Of a stretch of 32,670 nucleotides of DNA, positions 8,798 to 18,681 are shown in pieces. The notes beneath the pieces are model-generated. The model saw only the letters and a list, made by a program, of their open reading frames with translations. It was not told the DNA's origin and searched no databases. The stretch spans positions 6,227 through 38,896 of the forward strand of contig JAAAIG010000319.1 of NCBI GenBank assembly GCA_015852425.1. The letters are read 5' to 3'. The number at the start of each line of letters is the position of its first letter. The stretch's first letter is position 1. The position numbers were made by a program, and so were the translations under genes. This DNA comes from Gryganskiella cystojenkinii (Eukaryota > Mortierellomycota > Mortierellomycetes > Mortierellales > Mortierellaceae).

Positions 8798-8806
8798 CCT
8801 TTTATA
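8798..8806 (-). promoter_or_regulatory. TATA box of an orphan minus-strand transcription unit
   Basis: TATAAAAGG on the minus strand, the best TATA match in the window. It is followed by a C/T-rich leader (about 8785-8720) and ATGs at 8717 and 8713, the spacing of a real core promoter. No intact gene follows. Confidence 0.4.
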
Positions 8807-9018
8807 CTCTGTCACATGGCATGTCATCGGGAGTGACATAGCATTGGAAATTCATTTTTAAAAATTCTATCCATCATGACTTATTCCGTGGTACTCAACG
8901 TTGGAAACAATTTTGTTTAATATAAGGCGATCCATGACCAGGGTTGAATGATGATGAAATGATGCGAATATCGCTTCTTGTTGGATCCTTCTGGCTTGAT
9001 CGTGAGGCTGGATGCGAT

Positions 9019-12000
9019 CTATCTGGTCGCCCCTACAGCTCCACGCTGCTGTAATAGTCGACTATTGGGCTCACTAAGGCCATGTACGTCTTCGATAGAC
9101 GCGCGTGACAGAACAAGACTGCTCTGCGCAGAGTGCCAATGTAGGCGCACCTGAATGTCGTCTACATCTTCAGCGACTTCCCACGTACAGACTGCGCCAT
9201 TCTCACAGCCAGTTACAAAATAACTACCATCATCGTCCGATCTCCATGAAACGCTTGAGACGGCGCCAGGAAGGTCGCTGACGACCACCAAACAGCGACC
9301 TGTTTCTGTATCCCAGAGCCGTACAGTCCCATCCCCGCTGCCTGTCGCGATCTGATGACCACTGGGTGAATATGCCACGCTGCTAACCAAGGCGGTATGG
9401 CCAGTCATGACAAGACCAGCTGCACCAGTTTGTGCATCCCATAGCCTCACAGCACTGTCGTCGCTGCCACTTGCGATCTGATGACCACTGGGAGAATATG
9501 CCACGCTTCTAACCAAGTCGGTATGGCCAATCAGGACAAAGTCAGCTGCACCAGTTTGTGCATCCCATAGTCGCACAGTATTGTCATAACTGCCACTCGC
9601 GATCTGATGGCCGCTGGGTGAAAATGCCACGCCTAGAATCCAGTCCGTATGGCCAGTCAGTACATGGCTAGCCGCACCGGTTTGCGCATCCCACAGCCGC
9701 ACAGTTCCATCCCCGCCGCCTGTCGCGATCTGATGGCCACTGGGTGAATATGCCACGCTGGTGGCCACTGCGGTATGGCCGGTCCAGGCAAGACCAGCCG
9801 CACCGTTTTGTGCATTCCATAGGCGCACAGTACGGTCATCACTGACACTCGCGATCTGATGACCACTAGGTGAATATGCCACGCTTCTAATCATGGCGGT
9901 ATGTCCATTCAAGATATGGTCGGCTACGCCGCGTCGTGCATCCCACAGTCGCACAGTCCTATCTCCGCTGCCACTCGCGATCTGATGGCCACTGGGTGAA
10001 TATGCCACACTGCCAACCCAGTCAGTATGGCCAGTCCAGACAAGATCAGCTGCAGCAGTTTGTGCATCCCATAGTCGCACAGTATTGTCGCTACTGACAC
10101 TCGCGATCTGATGGTCACTGGGTGAGTATAACACGCTGCTGACTTGACCGGTATGGCCAGTCCAGATAAGACCAGCTGCACCAGTTTGTGCATCCCATAG
10201 TCTCACAGTATTGTCGCTGCTGCCAGTCGCGATCTGATGGCCACTGATTGAATATGCAACGCTATAAATAGAACCGGTATGGCCAGTCAACGTATGGCTG
10301 GCCGCCCCGGTTTGTGCCTCCCACAGTCGCACAGTGTTGTCATAACTGCCTGACGCGATCTGATGGCCACTAGGTGAATATACCACACTTGTAACACCTC
10401 TGCTATGGCCAGTCAAAACAAGACTAGCTGCACCGGTTTGTGCATCCCAGAGTCGCACAGTATTGTCGCTACTGCCAGTCGCGATCTGATCGCCCCTGAG
10501 TGAATATGTCACACTGATAATATACCCGGTATGGCCAGTCAAGACAAGACCAGCTGTACCGGTTTGTGCGTCCCATAAGCGTACAGTACGGTCATGACTG
10601 ACGCTCGCGATCTGATGGCCACTGGGCGAATATGCCACGCTTTTAACCAGGTCGGTATGGCCAGTCATGACAAGACCAGCTGCTCCAGTCTGTGCATCCC
10701 ACAGCCTCACACTACCATCATCACTGCCACTCGCGATCTGATGGCCACTGGGTGAATAAGCTACACTTGTAGCAGTCTTTGTGTGTCCTATAAGTGCAAT
10801 GGTTTCCACCCAAGTCGATGTATTGTACACAGCAATATCGCCGTCCTGAAGGCCAACTGCCAAAGCTTTTCCATCTGGGGAATACGCTCCGCAACGAATC
10901 ATCTTGTCTCGCTGGAGATAGGGCCACTCACCAAACTCTACTCCTTCCATCTGTGCGCCACTCAGGTCGGCGTGACGTAGCCATATATGGCGGAGTGCGG
11001 CATTTCTCAAATCTGCTCCTTGCAGTTGAGCCGAATCGAATTGGCCATAGCTGAGATCTGCACCTGGGATTCGGATACCACTCAGGTCAGCACTATTAAA
11101 TCGAATCCCAGCGCGGACCAAAATAGTGATGGCATTGGCGGCGGCCTGACTCGCTTGACAATCTGTTTTGGAGAGCTCGATAACCTGACGGAGTTGTCGT
11201 TCAAAACCAGAGTCGACCTGCACATGCTCGGCTAGGAATTGAATGATGGAAGGCTCCTTGGCGAGATCCGTCTTACTCAAAGGATTGTCGGTGATATCGC
11301 AAGAATCGCCAGCGTGGTTTTCATCCATCTCGTGAATGTGACGAGAATAAAAATACTCGAGCAGTGAGCGATGCATGAACCGATGCTGGTCTTCAACACG
11401 TGAGAGTGGACTGGATTCCCGAAGGAGTGTTGTTTCAGCTTTGAGACTAAAAAACTCTTCCTTCCACGATCCTCGGTCATTTCTTGCCTTGTACTGGACC
11501 ACCGGGTTCCCTTTGTGCTTGTGAAAGATGGCCGCGGCAAGCCTCATTGAAAAATCAAGGACACCCTCATCAAAGCCGTCTTCGAGGAGGACCTCAAATA
11601 CGTCCTTGAGCTCGCCTGAGAGAGATCGTCCTCGAAGCCGAAGTCGACTCTTCTCCAACCAATCGTCAATGAAGGAGTTGTACAAAGTCAGACGGTTCAC
11701 CTTGACCTTGTCCATGTCTGCAATAACCTGTACCACCTTTGGCAGAGCATTGAGTGCGAGAGACAACAGGAAAGGGTTCTTGACCAGCTCAATTAGGTTC
11801 GGGATTGAAATGAGCTTGTCCATGTAGTCCCCAGTGCTCCAGACTAGTCTATTGTCTGCAAGATTGTGTACCTCTGAATCTCGCACAAACTGACAGACAT
11901 AGTCCTCGATCTGGGCTCTGGAGAACGGTGTGATTACAGCCTCGGTATACTGATCGATTTTGGTGGCATGGTAGCGGTCAGTCGCTTGAGGACAGAAAAG

Positions 12001-14385
12001 ATCGCTGTGGTTGTGGCCAATAAAGGTGCTTCGGCAGCTGACAATCATTTTTGTGCTCGGTTGTCCTTCTTCATTCAGTTGGTTGGCGGTGTGGAGGTTG
12101 ACTTTTTCCTGGGTCTCGTCATAGCCGTCGCATATCAAAATGAGCTGACGGTGCTGCTTCAGTTCCTGGATATGAGCCTCCGAAAATTTGTGAATCCGCA
12201 GCTGTTTGGCGATAAGGTCAATGTCGGGTCGGTCAATGCCCGGTAAGTTGATGAACAACGGAATGGGATCTCCTTGCTTGTATCTAGTCCACAGCTTGTA
12301 CTCAAAATATTTGTTGAAGGTTGATTTTCCTGCTCCTGAATCCCCTAGGATCAACAATACCTCGGCTGTTCCTTCCAAAAAGTCATGGACGCGAGCGTGC
12401 AGCGGGACATGGTCGTCGTCAGGTGCCTGTAGACTCGGCTTGCACATTGGCTGGATGTAGATTCCTGCACCTTTGTTGTATGCTCCGAGTCTCTTATGCT
12501 GGAAGTTGTGCAGCAGGTGATCAAGATCTGGGTTTTTGTTGACCTCCTTCAAAAGAAGGGACGATTTGGGCAGAGGTAAGCTGATGCGCAGTGGGTGAAG
12601 GTACTCGAATTCGTGGTCACCATTCCGTTGTAAATCGCGTATCAAATCTCCAGCCTTCGCTTTGATTGGCGTGTTAGCTGCCAACAGCGCTGGGTTGATG
12701 CCGTCAGGAGAAGACGAGACTGACATATTCGAGAGGTGGCCAAGAATGGTCAAAATCCATCGCATGACGTCGTTATCCTCCTTCGAGTTGACACTACTCT
12801 TGAACATTTCGCCGAGGAACTCGACGGCCTGTTCTCGAAGGGCCAAGTCCCAGGAGGGATCCGCTGCAATCTCGCCAAGCAGTCGACTGGTTCCCCACAA
12901 GAATTTGATATCCCGGCCGTGTTGAGGATCACACACCATGATGTTCAGACGAGAGAAGTTGCCCCTGCTGGCATGATCCTCGGCCTCTCGCACAGCCTTG
13001 AACCACGGTGCCTCGCCTCCTACTCCGAGCGTGGTTTTTAAGAGGCCGAAAAGCCCTCGAGTGCCTCTGATCACGTCAGGCAGACCTTCGGCAATCCCGC
13101 CAAACTCGTATTGAACAATGCCTTTCATTTTGAATAGACCGTTGGATAGACCAAGAAAATGGCGGATGAATTCTTGGCGTGGGGTTTCGTCATCGGGGAC
13201 TGACAGCAGACTCTGACAGGCATAGTCGGCTTGATACCTCACAAGAGGGTCATCGTGTTTTCTTAGTTCCAGGAGAATCTCGAGAAGCGGTTCGTGTTCT
13301 TTCTCACGGCTGAGACCCGTGATTTGACAAGGGACCAAAAGAATGAGAACCATGGTGATGGCGTGGACCGATTGGGCCAACTCGTCTTTGCCGATTTGGG
13401 AAGAGTCGAACCGTCGTTTGAGACAATTGAGGGTCCGATTCAGGTCATCTGGTGTCAGATAGTTCTTGGGTGCCTCCTGGATCAGCTGGACCAACCCGAG
13501 AAGAACATTGACATCGAGGAGAACAGAATTATCCAGGAGCTTGAGGAAGCAGTCGAGAAGCTTCTTGTAAAGCTCACTGTTAAGCAGGGATCCAAGAAGG
13601 ATGATCTCACGGATGGCCTCAGAGTCCTTCAAATCTTGTGAGATAAATTCGTTGACCATTCGAGTCTTGATCTGGTCCAGGTGCTGTTTTTCGCCGGGGC
13701 TCTTTTCCATCTCCAAGATCCAGGATTGCTGAGAGACACTGAGCGAACAGAAGGTAGCACTGTGAGTGAGACACGTAGTCGATGGCGAGGATAAATAAGA
13801 CAATGACACCTCCTGAACGACCCTGTTGAGAATACTTGTACATACGGCGAGTTGGGCAGTATCCTCAAAGTCCTGGCCAATCTCGGGTGCAAGGACGTTG
13901 ATATTGACTCTGGCAATATTGTTCTTTGGGAAGATATTGGGTCTCAGAAACCAACTTTCCGCTCCCTTTGGAGTGCCGGAGTCAGGACTAATCGAAATTC
14001 GTACTCCTGAGGTAAAAGTAGAGGCTGGCAACACGCTACCTCGGGGAGAACTGGGCAATAGGGTGCTCAAGATGATCGTGCCTGCGGCCGGAGATGAGGA
14101 AGATGCATACTCATTTGAGGCGCCCGTGTTTGCGGTCGAGAGCGACACATTGAGCGACGACCCGGATGCCTTGTTGGTTTCATGGGCTGATGCTTGAGCA
14201 TGGATCGCTGCAGACGCATCAATGACTGCAGGGCCTGGCGATTTTGAGCGGAATTTTTCAAAAAATCCATGTACAATCGATCTCCTGCTCCTCCTAGAGT
14301 CGGTGCTGGGAGTCCTGGAATGCGATTCTCCAGTCTGAGGTGACAGGTGTATCCGACTAGACCTTGTGTCGAGGTTCGCCGCCAT
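9019..14385 (-). CDS. NLR-type protein: armadillo-like region, NACHT NTPase, pentapeptide repeats and 14 WD40 repeats, 1788 aa
   Basis: One uninterrupted minus-strand frame of 1788 codons from an ATG in a favourable context (CATATATGGCG). Residues 1-160 are Ser-rich and probably disordered. Residues 230-640 are leucine-rich helical pairs of armadillo/HEAT type. The NACHT domain has Walker A GDSGAGKS at 681-688, Walker B ending DGYDE at 753-757, and a sensor-like MIVSCRST at 780-787. A winged-helix-like stretch with FMHRSLLEYFYSR follows. Pentapeptide repeats (ADLSG, GADLS, GADLR, HADLS) occupy about 1096-1152, then 14 WD40 units from 1165 to about 1750. Such fungal STAND proteins act as oligomerising switches in non-self recognition and immunity (HET-D/HET-E family); ligand and output are unknown here. 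No HET, patatin, CHAT or kinase domain is visible. This N-terminal architecture matches what I remember of a large family in Mortierellaceae. The lack of introns in such a long gene is notable. Confidence 0.92.
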   Translation of the reverse strand: MAANLDTRSSRIHLSPQTGESHSRTPSTDSRRSRRSIVHGFFEKFRSKSPGPAVIDASAAIHAQASAHETNKASGSSLNVSLSTANTGASNEYASSSSPAAGTIILSTLLPSSPRGSVLPASTFTSGVRISISPDSGTPKGAESWFLRPNIFPKNNIARVNINVLAPEIGQDFEDTAQLAVCTSILNRVVQEVSLSYLSSPSTTCLTHSATFCSLSVSQQSWILEMEKSPGEKQHLDQIKTRMVNEFISQDLKDSEAIREIILLGSLLNSELYKKLLDCFLKLLDNSVLLDVNVLLGLVQLIQEAPKNYLTPDDLNRTLNCLKRRFDSSQIGKDELAQSVHAITMVLILLVPCQITGLSREKEHEPLLEILLELRKHDDPLVRYQADYACQSLLSVPDDETPRQEFIRHFLGLSNGLFKMKGIVQYEFGGIAEGLPDVIRGTRGLFGLLKTTLGVGGEAPWFKAVREAEDHASRGNFSRLNIMVCDPQHGRDIKFLWGTSRLLGEIAADPSWDLALREQAVEFLGEMFKSSVNSKEDNDVMRWILTILGHLSNMSVSSSPDGINPALLAANTPIKAKAGDLIRDLQRNGDHEFEYLHPLRISLPLPKSSLLLKEVNKNPDLDHLLHNFQHKRLGAYNKGAGIYIQPMCKPSLQAPDDDHVPLHARVHDFLEGTAEVLLILGDSGAGKSTFNKYFEYKLWTRYKQGDPIPLFINLPGIDRPDIDLIAKQLRIHKFSEAHIQELKQHRQLILICDGYDETQEKVNLHTANQLNEEGQPSTKMIVSCRSTFIGHNHSDLFCPQATDRYHATKIDQYTEAVITPFSRAQIEDYVCQFVRDSEVHNLADNRLVWSTGDYMDKLISIPNLIELVKNPFLLSLALNALPKVVQVIADMDKVKVNRLTLYNSFIDDWLEKSRLRLRGRSLSGELKDVFEVLLEDGFDEGVLDFSMRLAAAIFHKHKGNPVVQYKARNDRGSWKEEFFSLKAETTLLRESSPLSRVEDQHRFMHRSLLEYFYSRHIHEMDENHAGDSCDITDNPLSKTDLAKEPSIIQFLAEHVQVDSGFERQLRQVIELSKTDCQASQAAANAITILVRAGIRFNSADLSGIRIPGADLSYGQFDSAQLQGADLRNAALRHIWLRHADLSGAQMEGVEFGEWPYLQRDKMIRCGAYSPDGKALAVGLQDGDIAVYNTSTWVETIALIGHTKTATSVAYSPSGHQIASGSDDGSVRLWDAQTGAAGLVMTGHTDLVKSVAYSPSGHQIASVSHDRTVRLWDAQTGTAGLVLTGHTGYIISVTYSLRGDQIATGSSDNTVRLWDAQTGAASLVLTGHSRGVTSVVYSPSGHQIASGSYDNTVRLWEAQTGAASHTLTGHTGSIYSVAYSISGHQIATGSSDNTVRLWDAQTGAAGLIWTGHTGQVSSVLYSPSDHQIASVSSDNTVRLWDAQTAAADLVWTGHTDWVGSVAYSPSGHQIASGSGDRTVRLWDARRGVADHILNGHTAMIRSVAYSPSGHQIASVSDDRTVRLWNAQNGAAGLAWTGHTAVATSVAYSPSGHQIATGGGDGTVRLWDAQTGAASHVLTGHTDWILGVAFSPSGHQIASGSYDNTVRLWDAQTGAADFVLIGHTDLVRSVAYSPSGHQIASGSDDSAVRLWDAQTGAAGLVMTGHTALVSSVAYSPSGHQIATGSGDGTVRLWDTETGRCLVVVSDLPGAVSSVSWRSDDDGSYFVTGCENGAVCTWEVAEDVDDIQVRLHWHSAQSSLVLSRASIEDVHGLSEPNSRLLQQRGAVGATR
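9256..10767 (-). repeat. Tandem array of twelve 126-bp WD40-coding repeats
   Basis: Twelve consecutive units of exactly 126 bp (42 codons), starting on the minus strand at 10767 and every 126 bp down to 9381, encode residues 1207-1710 of the NLR. The consensus is SVAYSPSGHQIASGS-x-D-x-T, then VRLWDAQTGAA, then TGHT. Most units share the framework nearly word for word. Differences concentrate at unit positions 14, 16, 18, 31, 32, 34 and 39-42. Degenerate WD units flank the array (residues 1165-1206 and 1711-1750), giving 14 blades, enough for two seven-bladed propellers. Arrays like this expand and contract by unequal exchange and are easily mis-assembled. Confidence 0.93.
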
Positions 14386-15753
14386 ATATGGTTCCGCTTT
14401 CTAATCAAGACAAAAGAACAGAGTGATATCGTGTAAGTACGATTCGCGCCGAGAATAATCGCGGGAAAGGATGAAGCATAAAGCCCGATCCGATAATTGT
14501 CCACTCCTCTCACCTTTACAGATACTGGCAACGCGTTATTTACCGTAACCCTTTCTTTTGTTTTCTTGCTTTTGATAATAGGATGGGGCCTGGAGCGATG
14601 GACGGTTTTGATTATCTAAGGAACGGGTTCGTTTGTTAAGAGGATGACATAAAGAATCGCCTGGGCAGTGAGCGCTAAGCATTCAAAGAAGAGACTCACA
14701 TTGACAACAGGACGGTCCTCTGGTGTTTTTGCTGGTGGGTTGCTTGCCGTGAGAATGGCAGTGTCCAAGAATAGATATATGGGTTCCTAGTCAATTTCGT
14801 CGAGAAATTATGATCGTAAGCGCGAGCATCGTCGTCGTTGGGTCAGTAGAAACGTCTACTCTCCACCTACAAGCGTCTTTTCGTGGACTAAGACAGGAAC
14901 TTGACAGGAACTTGACAGGCACTATACGGACGGTGATCCACAAGAGAATGAGTTGCTATGCAATCTTAAGGGATGGCAGATTGTGAATGAAGGCGGGTAG
15001 GATCTTGAAATGTCAATCAAGAATGGCAATGTGGTCAGATGGATGATGGGCAAGAAGACAAGTGGAATGTCGTACCACCTTCACTTCTTTTTTATGGTTT
15101 GGGGGAGGACAAGCATTGATGTCCGTTGGATGGCCGACGCGGCTCAGAGCCCACACATCGTCTGGGAGGAACAATGGACAACGTTGTTGTTGATTCTGTT
15201 GTTGCTGTTGTTATGGCTGTATGTCACTAGACCAGTGGAATCCTTGAATGAGGAAGACGAACCAGCTTTGACCGTTTTTACTGTCTTGTTGAGTCCGCGA
15301 CAAGAACGCGTCAAGAACATTATTGAATACCTTATCATATTGGATCTTACGGTTATCCTCCGAGGTCGGTCTCCATCTTTGTCCCCTCTTTAACTGTACA
15401 ATTATTATAACACCACTTCACTCAGCTTGGTCAACTTTGTCAACATGGATAAACGGTCTCTCATTTCACCAGCACTCTTCACGACCAATAGGCCCTTTTT
15501 TTGTTTTCGTGATCAGTCCTTGCAGTTTGGTTTTCTAAGAACGATTTTAACATTGGTTTTCACCGCTGTTGACAGGGGAACAGACTTCAAAGCCTCTTTC
15601 TCAGCGGAGAGCTCTACCATCCGAGATTCCAGCAAAACTGGCTAACAATCAAACACTTGCGATCCATGTCCATTCTCCTGTCAGTCCCTCAACAACACCA
15701 ACCCTCACTTAGCTCACCCCGAGTCAACAGTTCTTCGACCAAGTTCGACTTAG
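14386..15753. other. Spacer upstream of the NLR gene, no gene identified
   Basis: Must hold the NLR promoter at its left end. A TTAG just before the NLR start could be the acceptor of a 5'-UTR intron, but I found no convincing donor. At 14892-14919 the 11-bp unit GACAGGAACTT occurs about two and a half times in tandem. Plus-strand frames at 15010-15393 and 15427-15645 are open but of non-coding character. Confidence 0.4.
14892..14919. repeat. Short direct repeat, 11-bp unit
   Basis: GACAGGAACTT is repeated twice and followed by a partial third copy (GACAGG). It lies about 500 bp upstream of the NLR start codon; no function is implied. Confidence 0.7.
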
Positions 15754-16011
15754 ATTTCGCGGATGGGTCTCTCAGCGCAGGCGCAAGAGTCTATGGACAC
15801 GCATGCAGGTTCGCTCATTCAGTTGACCTTGCAGGCAGTACTGCAGCAAATCTCATATTCAAAGCCGCCGCTACCAGACGCAAAGCAGATTCAAAAGTCA
15901 GTTGGTGGTTTGTTGACGATCAAGCCTATTCTGTCCTCAGATCTGCTGGAGGTGATTGCGGTGGTAGAAAACGAAAAAGTCATAAGATGCGCTCTAGAAG
16001 TTCTTTGGTAG
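15754..16011 (+). pseudogene. Isolated coding-like exon or gene remnant, unidentified
   Basis: After CTTAG, a possible acceptor, the plus-strand frame reads ISRMGLSAQAQESMDTH, IQLTLQAVLQQISYSK, SVGGLLTIKPILSSDLLEVI and VENEKVIRCALEVLW, then TAG. The composition is that of a helical soluble protein, unlike neighbouring frames. Upstream, other frames hold further coding-like pieces (ANNQTLAIHVHSPVS at about 15640-15690), but stops and frame changes separate them. I read it as a decayed gene in the spacer upstream of the NLR gene; a short lineage-specific gene with unresolved introns is possible. Confidence 0.3.
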
Positions 16012-18181
16012 ATCGGTCGACCCTCTCCCAGGACATCTCTTCTTGGGCGTAAAGTTTTTCCCACCGGATTACGATTAAATCTTACTTGTGCGCTAAGTTC
16101 AGATCGAACGGAATGCACCTGTTAATATCACTATCGACCTCCGAGCTACTACCACGACAAGCGAATCCATGTTTTCGACGACAGTACATCTCAGAATAAA
16201 CCAGGGCAGCATCACCAACCGATTTTTTTTGCATACATTACTGTTGCCGACAGAGCCACGTAGGTCTACCGAGGACGAGAGATGATTAGGATGTACTCTA
16301 TAGATGTGATCTAACGATTCTTTGGATCCAGGAGAGTGAGAGACGGACAAACAAGTGGAAAGGCCATCTCATGTATTTTTGAGTGCCTTCATCGTCGGGC
16401 TTGGACGCGAAATTTCCATGAGGCAGGTCTTTTTTTTTTTTAATTTTTTTGCGGCATGGCCTGGTTGGTGCGAGAAAATAATGCCTCCTGACAAAAAGAA
16501 AAAGGGACGGAAGGGAAGAGTGTCCACAGGATAGAAGGATTGAGAGCAAGATAGGGTTCGTATTCGGCTCACAGAAATCAATCCTCCCAATCCGAATCTG
16601 TTGTGGATCTGTCGTCGCCTTTTTTGTGTACTGTAGCAGGAGCGCAGATATCCCAAGGTGCAGAATGACGCGCCGACACCTTCCGCAAGTCCCCGAAAAC
16701 TCAATTGTGACATTTGCTGAACACTGAAGAGTCCATGGGCAATACTTTAAAATCTCTATTTAATGTGCTTGGACAAGCGCAACACAAAGACACCGCACAC
16801 AAAAGACGCCAGAAAGACAACGTTGGAGCTCTTGAACTACGTTCGAGAAACGTTTCTTGGAAGAAGGAAAAAGAGCGTGGCCAAGCCATGTACTTCTAGT
16901 CCTAGGAGCAACCGGCATAGTATCCTCAAGCGCGTGGCTTGTATCTCCGAAGTTTGTTGTGTAGTGTTTTTTCAATTGTCCGACATTTAAGTGGAGAAGA
17001 GAGCATCCAAAAAAAAAAGAAGAGCTGAGAAAGAAAGAAAGAACTCCCACGCTTCTTTTTTTGGGGGGTGGATTTCTTTCTCCTCCCGCCAGTTTACCAC
17101 TTTTTGACAGCCGAGATGAGGCCCCCGAATCCCCGTCCCCCTCGCCCTGGACTGGAAAAAAAGACTAGCAAATGGCCTCATAGCTCGTCATTATGCCATG
17201 GAAAGAGACGTTTGATCTTCGATGTTGATAAAAAGATCTACCGTTCATATGGTAATAGCTTAAAACACTGCAAAAAAAATAAACCTTGTACGGAACTTCG
17301 TCATTTTTTATTTACCAAATATCAGAAAGGCACCGCCGTCCTATTGCTTGACAAGAGTGAAAGAAGGAAGCAGGAGTGAAGGAAGGGCGTGGGCGAGGAG
17401 AGGGCGAGAGGGTCTCAACTTTCCAGACTCTCCAAGGTAAAAAAACGAGTTGTCTCCTTTTGGGCAAGAATTATACTGTGAAGACCCCAGATCTGTTCAC
17501 TCGGCTCAACGGCCAAATCGTCCGACTTGGTCACTTGCAACATGCATGTTGTGGAACATAAAAGAGCAAGAGAGAGTACAATTCCTCCCTTGGTCTGGCG
17601 CTGGGATGAAACTCTAAAGGCTAACCGCTTTTTTTTTTTTTTCAAAAGTTAAAAAAATTAGTCCTAGCCAACGAACTATGGGCGATCTGTTTATCGCTTC
17701 TTTTTCAGATCCGTTTGTTGCTATTACTAACAATTACGATCAATGATGAATTTTGGCTTCGCTCAGTCGTCGCTAACGTCTTTTTTCATTGTTCTTTCTA
17801 AAGGAACAGCATACAAAAAGCAAAAAGGCGACAATGTTCGTCATTTGACAGAAGATGATGAGTAATGTTTTGATGATTGTAGCTGCGGTTAGAGGGAAGT
17901 TGAGTTCGCGAGTCTTGGATTTTTGAAAGATGGGCGGTGTAGGACGATACGATACGATACGATCGACCGAGTTTTTTTGGTTGCAAAGGAGGAAGAAGGA
18001 GGAGGTGAGAGAGGAAAGAAAGGAGGGGAAACAAAATATTCTGCAACATCAAACCAGGGAGTAAAAGTCAAGACCGGCAAATGGGCCAAGAACCATCGCG
18101 GTTTTTTAACTCTTAGAGTCGAACAAGGAAAATGTGTTCGTGTTGTTTTCATTGTCTAATTTCATCCTTTGTGTTTGCAAG
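16012..18181. other. Gene-poor spacer
   Basis: About 2.2 kb in which all frames are short, A/T- or homopolymer-rich and without recognisable domains. It contains long T and A runs (16431-16448, 17009-17018, 17630-17641) and a pentanucleotide repeat at 17944-17963. The longest frames (96-114 aa) lack coding character. Confidence 0.5.
17944..17963. repeat. Pentanucleotide microsatellite (ACGAT)4
   Basis: Four perfect copies of ACGAT followed by CGACC. Ordinary simple repeat. Confidence 0.9.
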
Positions 18182-18681
18182 GATTGCGAACGGGACCGTG
18201 GAGATGACAGCCGTGACCTTTGTCCAGCTCAATCTTCTTTCCGACTGGAGGTCTTGCGACCAAACATGAGAGTGCTTCATTATCATCCTTTTTTCGCTCT
18301 TGGTTTTCTTTCATTTGGGAGCACACGCGACCATCGGTCGTACAAATTTGAACAAAAGAAGCATCATGTTTCTATCCCACTCTCCCCCTTGTCGGTCACT
18401 GCCACATAGGCCGTGGCCAAAAAGCTTGGACCGATATTTTATTTTTATTTTTATGTTTCGACTTGTTTGTGAACCCTCAAAACCGCCCTGCCTCCAAGGC
18501 GACGGAATGGGCTTGGCACAAGAACGTTTCCCTAGGTGAGTTATCAGCATCCTTTGTTTCTTATGCATCTTCATCTTCAGGCTCAGATTTATTTTCCTTT
18601 GTGTTTTTCTAGACGATCGAACAAGAGTTGGGTGAGTGGACAGGAGGATTCCCTGGGATGCAGTTGGTCAACGCCCGGTAA
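18182..18681 (+). pseudogene. Possible 3' exons of an eroded gene, unidentified
   Basis: Protein-like pieces appear in order on the plus strand: IANGTVEMTAVTFVQLNLLS at 18182-18250 after TTGCAAG, AVAKKLGP at about 18411 after CATAG, ASKATEWAWHKNVSL at about 18490-18534, and TIEQELGEWTGGFPGMQLVN followed by AR and TAA at 18613-18681 after TTCTAG. GTGAGT at 18536 and TTTTTCTAG at 18604-18612 look like a genuine intron, but joining there breaks the frame by one base. The 5' part was not found. It is either a pseudogene or a gene whose splice sites I have misread. Confidence 0.22.

Noticed and set aside
9657..10193. Minus-strand short frames with repeated HPVAIRSR-type sequence
   Set aside because: Alternative frame of the tandem WD40 repeats; the repetition comes from the DNA array.
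9256..10767. The regular 126-bp periodicity as a possible CRISPR array or satellite
   Set aside because: The period is a multiple of three, the frame is open throughout and each unit encodes a WD40 blade; there is no repeat-spacer structure.
14067..14531. Minus-strand frame of 154 codons overlapping the NLR start
   Set aside because: Different frame from the NLR; no domain; the NLR N terminus continues through the same bases in a coding-like frame.
16369..17060. Overlapping minus-strand frames of 96-114 codons
   Set aside because: Homopolymer-rich, no conserved motif, and no splice structure that joins them.
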